Source: JABDCI01 sp964475835 (lineage in GTDB: Bacteria; Verrucomicrobiota; Verrucomicrobiia; JABWAM01). From it: a DNA stretch of 33,742 bases. The position numbers and the translations under genes are program-made. The stretch is taken from NCBI GenBank assembly GCA_964475835.1, contig CAYYYL010000030.1, positions 1 through 33,742 on the forward strand. The letters run 5' to 3'. Below, piece after piece: positions 26,601 to 33,742 of the stretch. The notes under the pieces are model-generated. The model saw only the letters and a program-made list of their open reading frames with translations. It did no database searches and was not told the origin of the DNA. Position 1 is the first letter of the stretch, and each line of letters opens with the position of its first letter.

Positions 26601-27513
26601 CAGGAGATTTTTGACTTAGATTTTCTTTGCGTTGAATCCATGATGCAAGTTCCCCAGCGGCAAGTCGCATGGCTCCAGGAGTCCAATGAGTGTCTGTTTT
26701 AAGGAATTGATCCTCCAGGGATCTTTCCTTGTGGGTGGCAATCAGGCTGGAAACATCCAGGACATCAATGTGTTCCTTGCGTAAACATTCAAGAAAATGT
26801 GAGTAAGATGGGTTTTGAAGGGGAAACTGTTTTAAAGGAAAGAGATGTGTCAAATGTTCGGGTTCGATGGAGGGCTTCACGGGTGTTGGCATAACCATGA
26901 GATCAATGCCTCGATCTTTAAGTTGGTTGCGAAATTGGATAATCGTCTGAACTGGATCGGTTTTTGAATTGTTCGGAACGTCCCCCCCTATTTTTGATTC
27001 ATTGAGAAAAGGCGGGTTTGTGAGGTAGTCGATATCGGGTTGGTAAAAGAGCCATCCATCCTTTCCAGGGCAAACCTTTTGGTTTCCGGCTCTCAAAAGA
27101 CGTGTTAATACCCATTGGGCTAATGGGTGAATTTTTGCCCCCAAAAAGGAATGGTCTTCAAGCTGGGTTTCAAAAGCGCGTAATTCGTCAGAGGGTGGAA
27201 AAGTTGCAAGCCATTTGGAAAAAATTCCAAATGAGCCCCCTTGTTGAAGATCTTGTGGTGGGATTCGGTTGATCCGTGGCCTTAAACTCCAGATTTTGAT
27301 TATCTCAGGAAAGATGGGGTTAGGGCCCGCCTCCTTTTGTTTAAAGGGTTCCTGAGAACGGAGACTCTCCAGTGTAATTTGAAAAATGGGTTCACTGGTT
27401 AGAAGGAGGAGAAACCCCCAGATCAAAGTCCATGCCACCTGACGGGGAATCTGAGTGTGACGGAGGTTTGTCTCCGCTTCCATTTCCCGCGTGCTGAATG
27501 GCTTGGGCTTCAT
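23626..27513 (-). CDS. AlgJ/AlgX-like O-acetylation protein fused to propeller-like, PKD and LamG-like regions
   Basis: The 1295-residue protein has one N-terminal membrane segment (about 27-44), then an SGNH-type domain (about 110-450) like AlgJ/AlgX. Catalytic positions are visible: Asp274 and His276 in KTDTHWTPG and Ser365 in LILGDSFLNIYS. A proline-rich linker (about 455-480) is followed by a TolB/WD-like stretch (about 495-780) with repeated strand signatures such as ARPWITPDGNHVFYSD and FRVSPDGKYSAGEF. A PKD domain (about 785-840) has IDFGDGTSF and HVYRAPGTYTLTV; an Ig-like part (850-935) and a LamG-like region (about 940-1165) follow. The protein would act in the periplasm or at the outer surface. 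The ATG is three bases after the MBOAT stop, so it is coupled to AlgI. A fusion of this size is unlike AlgJ (about 390 residues). Confidence 0.8.
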   Translation of the reverse strand: MKPKPFSTREMEAETNLRHTQIPRQVAWTLIWGFLLLLTSEPIFQITLESLRSQEPFKQKEAGPNPIFPEIIKIWSLRPRINRIPPQDLQQGGSFGIFSKWLATFPPSDELRAFETQLEDHSFLGAKIHPLAQWVLTRLLRAGNQKVCPGKDGWLFYQPDIDYLTNPPFLNESKIGGDVPNNSKTDPVQTIIQFRNQLKDRGIDLMVMPTPVKPSIEPEHLTHLFPLKQFPLQNPSYSHFLECLRKEHIDVLDVSSLIATHKERSLEDQFLKTDTHWTPGAMRLAAGELASWIQRKENLSQKSPVNFISRPFHLNHTGDIAGILKLPNLASLYPPESVEINQVIHPSGELWKSDPMADILILGDSFLNIYSLPNMGWGTSAGFAETLSFLLQRPVDKLAVNAGGADRARHELSKNILRCRDTHQKDLLTTKKLVVLQFSVRDLIFGEWKTFDFPKPSDSPKNSVPPPMPGQIRLPLTDNPDTRTNLSADIEALTGCQTKIVWARSLGHLNELHSSTSPHEELIAFDSREGHVHKLVPDLISCARPWITPDGNHVFYSDTLSNKVWMVDWDGKNRKIFCDGFGLCIQADPVTSVPWIYVSPNLDGTNIYRHPMNHPEVKELVWTGPTSYSFRVSPDGKYSAGEFPHPHVGIARLPNLGWTEYGEGCRSMIAPDNSHRFMHMVGNHKKMRTYDHGGKNMRTINVDPVSSDSSFTVDMPQWSNNSNFLVITALLDPMDHSKAAIFLGKFDQTFTKVTKWLQISDSKDRCISAFAWISPGLGRFVGKVPFQVQLPEKFILNDATIDFGDGTSFSGNTPNGTHVYRAPGTYTLTVRKKNVQLTGEVEAKPHTIPNITDIQFLNSRQLSIHFDEPIQTKNPRFQLYSGVEIESWAVAADEMKLHVSSKRDIPTNDKLTLDGIFDQSTPPIPLTQKTITLSPTPWPVDRNGLIYLWKTRTSRNSFSPGASNSKTSKLQLIEPMLDPHGLTTFDQNGVMNLSGGYFINNEQYAALSTWLAVKCLEKNELSFELVIQPKNLAQGLNNESSPILCVSGNDKGHEGFWLGQLNEHLIFNSKMRTQDGGESPLQVDLCALPDANAHHVFVSYKVNHLVCHLDGKVVYDNTTINKLFHWNAMRHLIFGQNKLRPDAQPWIGKIEGVAIYNRFVSHEEAAKAASLSMQQISSRETLVQIEIDGTLLKKSKSPRPIEIAPYRNALCVCEYKVQKVIEGIYPYSKIRIAHWGVYDGKETALMDFELNQTKRMKLDRFEDHPEKASEYLIDQLDPDHNLPLFIETDTLKSLH

Positions 27514-27516
27514 CCT

Positions 27517-28995
27517 CTAAAAGATAAAGTAGATAAAAGGATTATAATCCTGGGTTCTCAGAAGAATCAGGGCAAGAATCAGGACGAGGGTGGCAATTAT
27601 GGAGCGTTTCCAGGAAAGGATTTTGGTGAATTCCCAGGTATCTTGGGCACACCAGATGATGAGGGATCCAGTGGCAAGGATGAGACAGTGCCACGGTTGC
27701 CAGAGGATTCCTGAAAGGAGGGCAGCACCTGGTTGAGGCTGGGTTTGGAGGAAAAACATGCTTTTTAAATAGGCCAGCGCATGAGGAAGATCGCTTGCCC
27801 GAAAGAAAACCCATGCAATCAACACAAAAAGAAATGTTGTCGGGATGGAGAATGCTCTGTTTGTTTTTCCAATGGGAATATTTCCCTGGCGTCTCTTTTC
27901 CAAGCAAAGCATGAGTCCATGGAATCCGCCCCAAATGACATAATTCCATGAAGCTCCATGCCACAATCCTCCGAGGAGCATCGTCAACAACAGATTGATG
28001 TAAGTACGGACGGATCCTTTGCGATTTCCGCCAAGCGGAATATAGAGATATTCACGAAGCCAGGTGGAAAGGGAGATGTGCCAACGTCGCCAGAACTCGG
28101 TGAGGGAGCCAGAGCGATAAGGGTGGTCAAAATTCCGTGTGAAAACAAACCCGAACATTAGACCGAGGCCGACTGCCATGTCAGCATATCCACTAAAATC
28201 AAAGTAAATTTGAAATGAATACGCGAGAATCCCGCCCCATGCATCCAGCGTGTGAAGGGATCCGGCATTGAATGCAAGATCGGCCATTTTGCCGCAGGGA
28301 TTTGCCAAAATAACTTTTTTCCCCATTCCAAGCGCAAAGAATGTAACTCCACGTGCAAATTTCTCTGGGGTCAGGGTTCGGTGTTCGATTTGTTGAGCAA
28401 GGTAGGAAAATTTTAAAATGGGACCTGCCACCAAGTGGGGAAACATTGAGACAAAACATGAAAAATCGATAAAGCTTCGCATTCCTTTGGCCTCCCCTCG
28501 GTACACGTCGATGATGTAACTTAAGGATTGGAAGGTGTAAAAACTGATGCCCAACGGCAGGACAATGCGTAATGCCGTGTCAATTTGCAGTTCCGTTCCA
28601 AATCCGAGGAGGGCAACGGTCCTATTATAGTTTTCCAAACCAAAATGAAAATATTTGAAAAATGCCAGCATCGTGAGGTTGGAGACCACGGATGTGACCA
28701 AAGCGTGGCGCTGGAGGCGGGTTCGGGGTTTTCCTGGAGGCAGTGTTTGAAGCTCCTTTGGCAGGTTCCAGAGCTGGCAGGAATTGGTGGCGATGACCAT
28801 GCTGAGCACCCAGTCCAGGAAAGTGGTCCCGAACATGACAAATATAAATTTTGGGTTGGACCAACCGTAAAAAATGTAGCCCAGGATGGCGAGTGTTAGG
28901 TTCTTCCACCGCTGGGGGGCTTTCCCCAGTCCGTAATAGACCAGGAGAGAGAAAGGCAGGAAATAGTAGACGAAAATGTGTGAGCTGAATACCAC
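27517..28995 (-). CDS. Membrane-bound O-acyltransferase, AlgI family
   Basis: The 492-residue integral membrane protein carries the MBOAT core. LREYLYIPLGGNR (about 313-325) and the catalytic histidine in LLGGLWHGASWNYVIWGG (His346) are visible. FWRRWHISLSTW (301-312) and FPHLVAGPIL are further AlgI marks. AlgI-type proteins pass acetyl groups from a cytoplasmic donor across the inner membrane to periplasmic partners, so the coupled AlgJ-like gene is a natural partner. The polymer acetylated here is unknown. GTG (28995) is the start, with GGAG seven bases upstream. It is the first gene of a two-gene unit, with the ABC-F gene ending 73 bases upstream. Confidence 0.92.
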   Translation of the reverse strand: MVFSSHIFVYYFLPFSLLVYYGLGKAPQRWKNLTLAILGYIFYGWSNPKFIFVMFGTTFLDWVLSMVIATNSCQLWNLPKELQTLPPGKPRTRLQRHALVTSVVSNLTMLAFFKYFHFGLENYNRTVALLGFGTELQIDTALRIVLPLGISFYTFQSLSYIIDVYRGEAKGMRSFIDFSCFVSMFPHLVAGPILKFSYLAQQIEHRTLTPEKFARGVTFFALGMGKKVILANPCGKMADLAFNAGSLHTLDAWGGILAYSFQIYFDFSGYADMAVGLGLMFGFVFTRNFDHPYRSGSLTEFWRRWHISLSTWLREYLYIPLGGNRKGSVRTYINLLLTMLLGGLWHGASWNYVIWGGFHGLMLCLEKRRQGNIPIGKTNRAFSIPTTFLFVLIAWVFFRASDLPHALAYLKSMFFLQTQPQPGAALLSGILWQPWHCLILATGSLIIWCAQDTWEFTKILSWKRSIIATLVLILALILLRTQDYNPFIYFIF

Positions 28996-29030
28996 GAGGG
29001 ATCTCCGAATGAGCCAGTGTTGGGTACGCT

Positions 29031-29052
29031 AGCACCACTAACCAACGGTGCT
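29031..29052. repeat. Inverted repeat between ABC-F and algI-like genes
   Basis: AGCACC (29031-29036) and GGTGCT (29047-29052) form a six-pair stem around ten bases in the 73-base gap. It may be a weak terminator for the ABC-F gene, but no T-run follows on the minus strand. Confidence 0.3.
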
Positions 29053-29068
29053 CCAGCGAGAAAACTGG

Positions 29069-31000
29069 TCAATCTGCAGGAAATTTGGCGGCAACCGCTT
29101 GCCATTCAGCATTCAGCAGTTCGAGGGATTGGAGTAAACCGACCAATTCGCGGTTGATTTCAGCGAAATTGCCTACCGCGTAGGTGGCGGGATCTTCCAA
29201 TTGCGCCGTAAGTTCCTTTTGTCGTGTTTCAAGACGGAGAATTTCGGCTTCGAGCTGGGTCACTCGTTCCTGTTGCAATTTGCGTTCACGGGAGCGGGCC
29301 TGGCGTTCCTCCGCTTCGAGGCGTTTTTGTTCCTTTGAACGTTGCTTTGGCTTTTCAGGAACAACGAGGGGATTTTCAAGTGGCTCTGCCTGACCTGGGG
29401 ATGTCAAAGCGGATCGTTCGGACATGGCTTTCGACTTGTCGAGGTAGTAGGCGTAGTCTCCCGCATACGGAGTCAGTTTTCCCGCATGGATGTGCAGGAC
29501 AGACGACGCGATGGCACGAATGAAATAGACGTCGTGCGATATGAAGATGAGCGTTCCTTCGAATTGTTTCAAAGCTTCGACGAGAGCGTCGATACTTGGC
29601 ATGTCGAGGTGGGTGGTTGGCTCATCCATGAGGAGCAGGTTTGGGGGATCCAGAAGGAACTTCACCAGGGCGAGACGGCTTTTTTCACCACCACTTAGGA
29701 CGTTGACTTTCTTGTAAACGTCGTCCCCACGAAACAGGAAGGAACCGAGCACAGTTCGCACGGTTTGTTCGGGAAGTTGAGGATTGGTTTCAAGGGCCTC
29801 CTCAAGCACGGTCCGTTTTGGGTTCAGGGTGTCGATGCGATACTGGGAGTAGTACCCGAGCTTGGTGTTGTGGCCGAGGTCCCGCGTCCCTTCCTGGAAG
29901 GGGATGACCCCTGCAAGAATCTTGAGAAGGGTGGATTTGCCGGCGCCATTGGGACCAACGAGCACCATGCGCTGTCCCCGTTCAGCCATGAAGTCGAGTC
30001 CGCAATAAACGACATGAGTGCCGTAGGATTGGTGCACGTTTTTGAGTTCGATCACTTTGAGGCCGCTGCGGGGGGGCTGGGGAAAGCGAAAGCGGATTTT
30101 TTTATCGTCGCGCACTGGGGCTTCAATTTTTTCCATCCGCTCGATCTGCTTGAGTTTGCTCTGTGCCTGGGAGGCTTTGCTGGCCTTGGCACGAAAACGG
30201 TCTGCAAATTCCTGAAGCGCCTGAATCTCCTTCTGCTGATTCTTGTAGGCAGCGAGATGTTGTTCCTCCCGGGCGGCGCACTGGACAAGGTATTCTTCGT
30301 AGTTGCCACGATAGCGGTGAAGACGTCCGTGTTTGATGTCGATGATGCTTTCGGAGAGTTGATTCAGAAATTCCCGGTCGTGTGAAATCATGAAGATCGC
30401 CCCGGGATAACCCCGAAGATAGTTTTGAAACCAGACAAGGGACTCGAGGTCGAGGTGGTTTGTCGGTTCATCGAGAAGGAGGAGATCGGGCTCCTGAACG
30501 AGGAGTCGGGCGAGGTGGGCACGCATGACCCAGCCACCGCTCATTTCACGGGCGGGACGGTGAAAATCGGCGTCGCGAAAGGAGAGACCGCTCAAAATGC
30601 GTTTGGCTTTGGGATCGAGCTGAAACCCATTCAATTCCGCCCATTGGCCCTGGGCATGATAGTAGTCCTCACATTCGGTGTGCCCCCGGGTTTCCAGGTC
30701 CTTCATTTTTTGGCGGAGACTGCTGATCTCGGGTGAAATATTTGTGGCGAGTTCGAGTACCGTTTCTTCCCCCGCAGGAGCGCTTTCCTGGGGAAGGTAG
30801 CCGCGGGACACCCCTTTTTCATACAGGACGGATCCCTCATCGGGGGAGGTTTCCAGCAGGATGAGCGAGAGAAGGGTAGACTTGCCCGCGCCGTTTGGAC
30901 CGACAAGTCCGATGCGGTCTCCGTAGTTCACCTGCAACGAAACATCTTCGAAAAGGGTTCGCGCGCCAAATGATTTTGTGACTCCCGACAGAGTAAGCAT
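29069..31000 (-). CDS. ABC-F family ATPase (translation factor type)
   Basis: The 643-residue protein has two ATP-binding cassettes and no membrane domain. Walker A GPNGAGKST occurs near residues 34-42 and again near 346-354. The signature motifs are MSGGWVMRAHLARLL and LSGGEKSRLALVKFLL, each followed by a Walker B (LLLLDEPTNHLDL and LLLMDEPTTHLDM). An interdomain arm (about 240-310) and a charged C-terminal coiled coil (about 545-635) match Uup/YheS-type proteins, which bind the ribosome E site and rescue stalled translation. Substrate specificity between these subgroups cannot be settled by eye. Both cassettes look catalytically intact. It ends 73 bases before the AlgI-like gene and diverges from the small membrane protein at 31063. 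A GGCGG lies a few bases before the ATG. Confidence 0.95.
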   Translation of the reverse strand: MLTLSGVTKSFGARTLFEDVSLQVNYGDRIGLVGPNGAGKSTLLSLILLETSPDEGSVLYEKGVSRGYLPQESAPAGEETVLELATNISPEISSLRQKMKDLETRGHTECEDYYHAQGQWAELNGFQLDPKAKRILSGLSFRDADFHRPAREMSGGWVMRAHLARLLVQEPDLLLLDEPTNHLDLESLVWFQNYLRGYPGAIFMISHDREFLNQLSESIIDIKHGRLHRYRGNYEEYLVQCAAREEQHLAAYKNQQKEIQALQEFADRFRAKASKASQAQSKLKQIERMEKIEAPVRDDKKIRFRFPQPPRSGLKVIELKNVHQSYGTHVVYCGLDFMAERGQRMVLVGPNGAGKSTLLKILAGVIPFQEGTRDLGHNTKLGYYSQYRIDTLNPKRTVLEEALETNPQLPEQTVRTVLGSFLFRGDDVYKKVNVLSGGEKSRLALVKFLLDPPNLLLMDEPTTHLDMPSIDALVEALKQFEGTLIFISHDVYFIRAIASSVLHIHAGKLTPYAGDYAYYLDKSKAMSERSALTSPGQAEPLENPLVVPEKPKQRSKEQKRLEAEERQARSRERKLQQERVTQLEAEILRLETRQKELTAQLEDPATYAVGNFAEINRELVGLLQSLELLNAEWQAVAAKFPAD

Positions 31001-31062
31001 GAACCGCCAATTCTAGGAGAGTAGGCGCGTTAAGCAAGATCCTTATCCCAGGGCGATGAGGG

Positions 31063-31353
31063 ATGCGGGCGAATTTACGGAAGGGACTTTTGTGCCTATT
31101 GATGATCTGTGGCGATTACGCTATCAAGTCTTCCATGCCATCGTACGAATGGAGCGGGGCCAATCTGTTTGCGGGGCTGCTTTTTGGCGCCGTAGGTTGC
31201 GGTGGTTTTATTTACGGGCGGAAACAGGACAGCATGAAAACCATGTTTGTTTCGTTCCTCCTGATATCCTATCCCTTTGTAATCACTCAGACGATCGTCA
31301 TATACGTTCTGGGAATGGGCCTGACAGCTCTTCTGTTTTTATGGAGGGACTAG
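31063..31353 (+). CDS. Small conserved membrane protein, function unknown
   Basis: The 96-residue protein has three hydrophobic segments (about 8-22, 32-52 and 58-92) and ends LTALLFLWRD. The pattern G-x-x-YPF...G-x-x-LTALLF-x-RD resembles a short membrane protein common in Verrucomicrobiota. Its function is unknown; database labels as an amino-acid transport protein are not supported by anything visible here. GAGGG directly precedes the ATG. It lies 35 bases ahead of the HExxH-GYF_2 membrane gene on the same strand, so the two may be co-transcribed. An overlapping frame from 31056 lacks these hydrophobic features. Confidence 0.7.
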   Translation: MRANLRKGLLCLLMICGDYAIKSSMPSYEWSGANLFAGLLFGAVGCGGFIYGRKQDSMKTMFVSFLLISYPFVITQTIVIYVLGMGLTALLFLWRD

Positions 31354-31387
31354 GGCCTGGCATTGTTCGAGGTTTTTTGAAGGCGAT

Positions 31388-32398
31388 ATGATTTGTATGA
31401 CGGAAACTCCCCAAACGGTGGACAGGGATGCGGTGAAGGCGTTGGGATTCGGGATTGTTCTGGCCTTTGGGGCTTTATGTTTCCAGAACGTCACTTTTCT
31501 GCTCCATCCCCTCATCACCCTGGTTCACGAGCTGGGTCATACAGTTGCAGCCTGGTTGTTCGGATATCCTAGCATTCCCACGTTTGACTTTGAATACGGA
31601 GGAGGGGAAACCGTGACTTATTCGGAAAGACATCTTTTTGTCGTTCTTGTGTTTTACGCTCTTATGATTGGATGGGGCTATGCTTGGCGGAGGCAAAGGG
31701 CTGGCTGGATGACCGTGAGCGTGGTTCTGGCGATCTATAGTCTCTGTGCGTGGACCTCTGCGGCACAGGTCCTTATTCTTTTGATGGGGCATGGAGGAGA
31801 ACTGGCTTTTGCGACGTTCGCGATTCATCGGGCCTTGAACGGAGGAAATTTCGTCCATGATATCGAACGGCCACTTTACGCCTTTTGTGGTTTCTTCGTG
31901 AGTTTTTTTGATATCCGTTTTGCCTTCCGTCTTTGCACCGACCCGGACGTTCGAACTGAATATGAACAGGGCAAGGGGAATGGACTCCTCAATGACTTTT
32001 TCAGGGTGGCCACCGATTACTGGCATGTCGATCTTTCGATAGTGACGTGGCTGTTTTTTGGCTTAAGCATTCTTTCTCCCATTTTGAGTTTCCTGCTTTT
32101 CAGGTATCGATCCCTGGCATTTGATGTTTTGGATCGATTGGATGGGGGAGGTTCGGAGGTCCTTGCGGCGGTTCATGTGCATCCGATTTCCCAGCATTCC
32201 TCCCGGGTTTCGGAGGGGAGTGGTGGAATCCATGTTTTGATCGATGGAGTGGCAAGAGGCCCATTCGACCAATCGAGCATCCGGGGAATGATTCAGGCTG
32301 GGACTTTGACCCCCGATTCCCTTTGTTGGCGCGATGGAATGCCGGACTGGACCCCGGTTGCGGAGGTGATCCCGAGTATCCGGATCGGGTTGAAATAA
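31388..32398 (+). CDS. HExxH integral membrane protein with C-terminal GYF_2 domain
   Basis: The 336-residue protein begins with several membrane segments. The motif LVHELGHTVAAWLFG (His47, Glu48, His51) is the zinc-site form of M50-type intramembrane peptidases (M50B-like). A second candidate ligand stretch, MGHGGELAFATFAIH (about 137-151), lies in a later helix. Further hydrophobic segments reach about residue 240. The last 50 residues, HVLIDGVARGPFDQSSIRGMI...DSLCWRDGMPDWTP, match a GYF_2 domain, a cytoplasmic peptide-binding module. Intramembrane cleavage is possible but unproven, because the NPDG motif of classical site-2 proteases is absent. ATG 31388 has AAGG four bases upstream; ATG 31397 is an alternative. 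It is convergent with the ferredoxin-cyclase gene 10 bases away. Confidence 0.7.
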   Translation: MICMTETPQTVDRDAVKALGFGIVLAFGALCFQNVTFLLHPLITLVHELGHTVAAWLFGYPSIPTFDFEYGGGETVTYSERHLFVVLVFYALMIGWGYAWRRQRAGWMTVSVVLAIYSLCAWTSAAQVLILLMGHGGELAFATFAIHRALNGGNFVHDIERPLYAFCGFFVSFFDIRFAFRLCTDPDVRTEYEQGKGNGLLNDFFRVATDYWHVDLSIVTWLFFGLSILSPILSFLLFRYRSLAFDVLDRLDGGGSEVLAAVHVHPISQHSSRVSEGSGGIHVLIDGVARGPFDQSSIRGMIQAGTLTPDSLCWRDGMPDWTPVAEVIPSIRIGLK

Positions 32399-32408
32399 AA
32401 TGGATTCC

Positions 32409-33338
32409 TTATCGGGTCCGTTGCATGCGTAGTCCTGCGATTTCAAAAAGGTTATGGCGTCCGCTTTTTCCCTTTAGCTGAATGCTCGCATGCTTCTGTT
32501 TCACCCGAACCTGATTCCGTACTTCGCGATAAGTCTCCTCTGAAATCAGAAAGGATGCTCCGCAGGTTTTTGTTGCGCTCTCGACCCGGCTTGCCATGTT
32601 GACCGTGTCCCCGATGACGGTCATTCGCTTGTTTTGATCAGAACCAATGCTACCCATGATGACATCGCCAAAATGAATGCCGACACCGATTTCCAGGGGG
32701 GTTTGATAAATGGATTTGAGGAAACGACTGAGTCGGGCCATGGTCCGGAGCATTCCAAGTCCCGCCCGAACGGCACGGAGCGCGGCATTTCGAGACTGGT
32801 CGACGCCAAATAGGGCCATCAGACCATCGCCCATGTAGTTGTCGACGTGGCCACCATGCTTTTGAATGACGAGATTGACCTCGTGAAAGTACCGATTGAG
32901 GACGTAGATGGCATCATAGGGCGGGTGCGATTCGGCAAAAGTTGTGAAATTTCGGATGTCCGCGAAAAGGATGGCCACAGTTCGTTCCTCTCCGAGGGAG
33001 GTGGGGCCATCGCTTTGGGTGATTCCGGCGGAAATTTTCACATCCTGCTGGTCGAGCAAGTGTCTGCGAACCGTGATGTTTCCCCGGATCGAGGTTTGAC
33101 ACGCGAGACGCACCTCGTCACTTAGGTGCAGTCTGCGTGCCAGTTGGGTTTCCAAAACGGTTCGTGGTCGACAGTGGTCCAGCCCTTCAACCACGGTCAC
33201 CCGGCAGGTGGAGCATCGACCCTTTCCTCCACAGGCATGGGCGTGGGGGATTTGGGCTTGTAGGGAGGCATCGAGAATCGTTTGTTTGGCGCTAATCTCT
33301 TTCTTCCGGTTGTCAGGAAGGTAGTGAATCCATGACAT
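32409..33338 (-). CDS. Adenylate/guanylate cyclase with N-terminal [2Fe-2S] ferredoxin domain
   Basis: The predicted 309-residue protein has an N-terminal plant-type ferredoxin domain (about 3-90) whose four cluster cysteines are Cys36, Cys42, Cys45 and Cys80 (ACGGKGRCSTC and RLACQ). A class III cyclase catalytic domain follows (about 120-290). The metal-binding Asp residues are Asp127 in LFADIRNFT and Asp171 in MGDGLMA. The transition-state pair is Asn247 and Arg251 in GDTVNMASR, and TVIGD fits an adenylate cyclase. No membrane segment is seen, so it is cytoplasmic and probably makes cAMP in response to redox or iron state. The ATG at 33338 starts at the ferredoxin domain; an upstream ATG at 33365 adds nine residues. 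No cAMP receptor is in the window. Confidence 0.9.
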   Translation of the reverse strand: MSWIHYLPDNRKKEISAKQTILDASLQAQIPHAHACGGKGRCSTCRVTVVEGLDHCRPRTVLETQLARRLHLSDEVRLACQTSIRGNITVRRHLLDQQDVKISAGITQSDGPTSLGEERTVAILFADIRNFTTFAESHPPYDAIYVLNRYFHEVNLVIQKHGGHVDNYMGDGLMALFGVDQSRNAALRAVRAGLGMLRTMARLSRFLKSIYQTPLEIGVGIHFGDVIMGSIGSDQNKRMTVIGDTVNMASRVESATKTCGASFLISEETYREVRNQVRVKQKHASIQLKGKSGRHNLFEIAGLRMQRTR

Positions 33339-33406
33339 CCGCCCCACTTTACATAAATTCCACAAGGGAACAACATGGAAAGGGGGCTATCGTTGGCAAT
33401 AAGCTG

Positions 33407-33742
33407 TTAGGGGCTTTTCTGAAATTCGAAACGTTTGCCCTGAGATCGAATTACCACGGAGTGTTCGGTAATCTGCTCCACTTCATAAGCTGTAGTTCTG
33501 CCATCGGGTGACGTATAGGCGTAGGTCATCCCGGGAAGCAGAGTGACTCCGGACTCCAGTGTTGCCCGGGTCTTCTCGCCTTGGAGGATGATGGTTTTCA
33601 CCGCCAGTTGGATATCAATGATTTCGGGGGATGTTTCGAGTGCGGGAGGTTCCGGTGTGTGGGGGGGGATGGATGTGGATGGGGGGGAGGTGATGGTTCC
33701 TTTTTTGGGATCGATGGTTAAAGAGTTGGAGTCGTCAGGAAT
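33407..33742 (-). CDS. C-terminal part of a proline-rich protein of unknown function (5' end outside window)
   Basis: The frame is open from the window edge to the stop at 33407, giving 111 residues. A GTG at 33601 is only an internal codon, because coding-like sequence continues upstream without a stop. The visible part has a proline- and threonine-rich linker (TSPPSTSIPPHTPEPPALETSP, seen in pieces) and then a compact domain. That domain starts VKTIILQGEKTRATLESG and has GMTYAYTSPDGRTTAYEVEQI before the ending GKRFEFQKSP, a small beta-strand pattern. Such linker-plus-beta endings occur in periplasmic or envelope proteins, but no function can be named. It ends 68 bases upstream of the ferredoxin-cyclase start and may share its transcript. 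Confidence 0.6.
   Translation of the reverse strand: MPDDSNSLTIDPKKGTITSPPSTSIPPHTPEPPALETSPEIIDIQLAVKTIILQGEKTRATLESGVTLLPGMTYAYTSPDGRTTAYEVEQITEHSVVIRSQGKRFEFQKSP

Noticed and set aside
31056..31391. 111-codon frame overlapping the small membrane protein
   Set aside because: Its sequence lacks ordered hydrophobic segments, while the frame from 31063 has three.
1..33742. tRNA, rRNA and CRISPR arrays
   Set aside because: No T-loop motif in a cloverleaf context, no rRNA sequence and no regularly spaced repeats were seen.

Overview
The window reads as chromosomal DNA from a Gram-negative bacterium. It carries a lipid A enzyme (LpxA), an AlgI/AlgJ-type O-acetylation pair and a diphosphate-type PEP carboxykinase candidate. 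Codon use and small-protein content look most like the Planctomycetes-Verrucomicrobia-Chlamydiae group, probably Verrucomicrobiota. That placement is inference from protein resemblance, since no rRNA or tRNA is present. Genes are tightly packed, with several ATGA couplings and stop-to-stop overlaps. Many starts lack a clear Shine-Dalgarno sequence.

Layout. (1) Bases 1-1137 look like a worn accessory patch: the tail of a small excisionase-like HTH protein, a stretch of about 430 bases without genes holding a 12-base tandem repeat, and a small reverse-strand gene of unknown function with a shifted-frame tail. (2) Bases 1138-3242 hold lpxA and manA (both minus), separated by a MITE-like element of about 273 bp with 18-bp perfect terminal inverted repeats; its right end supplies the manA stop codon. 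(3) ftsK lies on the plus strand and converges on a four-gene minus run: valS, a protein-lysine-methyltransferase-like protein, a second methyltransferase-like protein and an EamA transporter. (4) A three-PAS soluble histidine kinase (plus) lies tail to tail with a stand-alone receiver protein (minus). (5) A minus-strand block holds the ATP-grasp / alpha-E / transglutaminase trio, a peptide-ligase-type operon known from many bacteria, followed by a conserved protein of unknown function. (6) On the plus strand a 1156-residue protein, probably the diphosphate-dependent PEP carboxykinase, is followed 10 bases later by a YhiN-type flavoprotein. (7) On the minus strand an MBOAT O-acyltransferase (AlgI type) is coupled to a 1295-residue protein that joins an AlgJ/AlgX-like acetylesterase-type domain to a propeller-like region, a PKD domain and a LamG-like domain. 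(8) Then come an ABC-F ATPase (minus), a small membrane protein and a HExxH membrane protein with a GYF_2 tail (plus), a ferredoxin-cyclase fusion (minus), and the end of a proline-rich unknown protein cut by the window edge.

How the genes work together. lpxA, manA and the AlgI/AlgJ-like pair all point to an elaborate cell envelope with acylated polysaccharide. The two-component pair and the ferredoxin-cyclase are signalling parts whose targets cannot be seen here. The least explained items are the AlgJ-like multidomain fusion, the HExxH-GYF_2 membrane protein, the paired methyltransferases and the MITE-like repeat.
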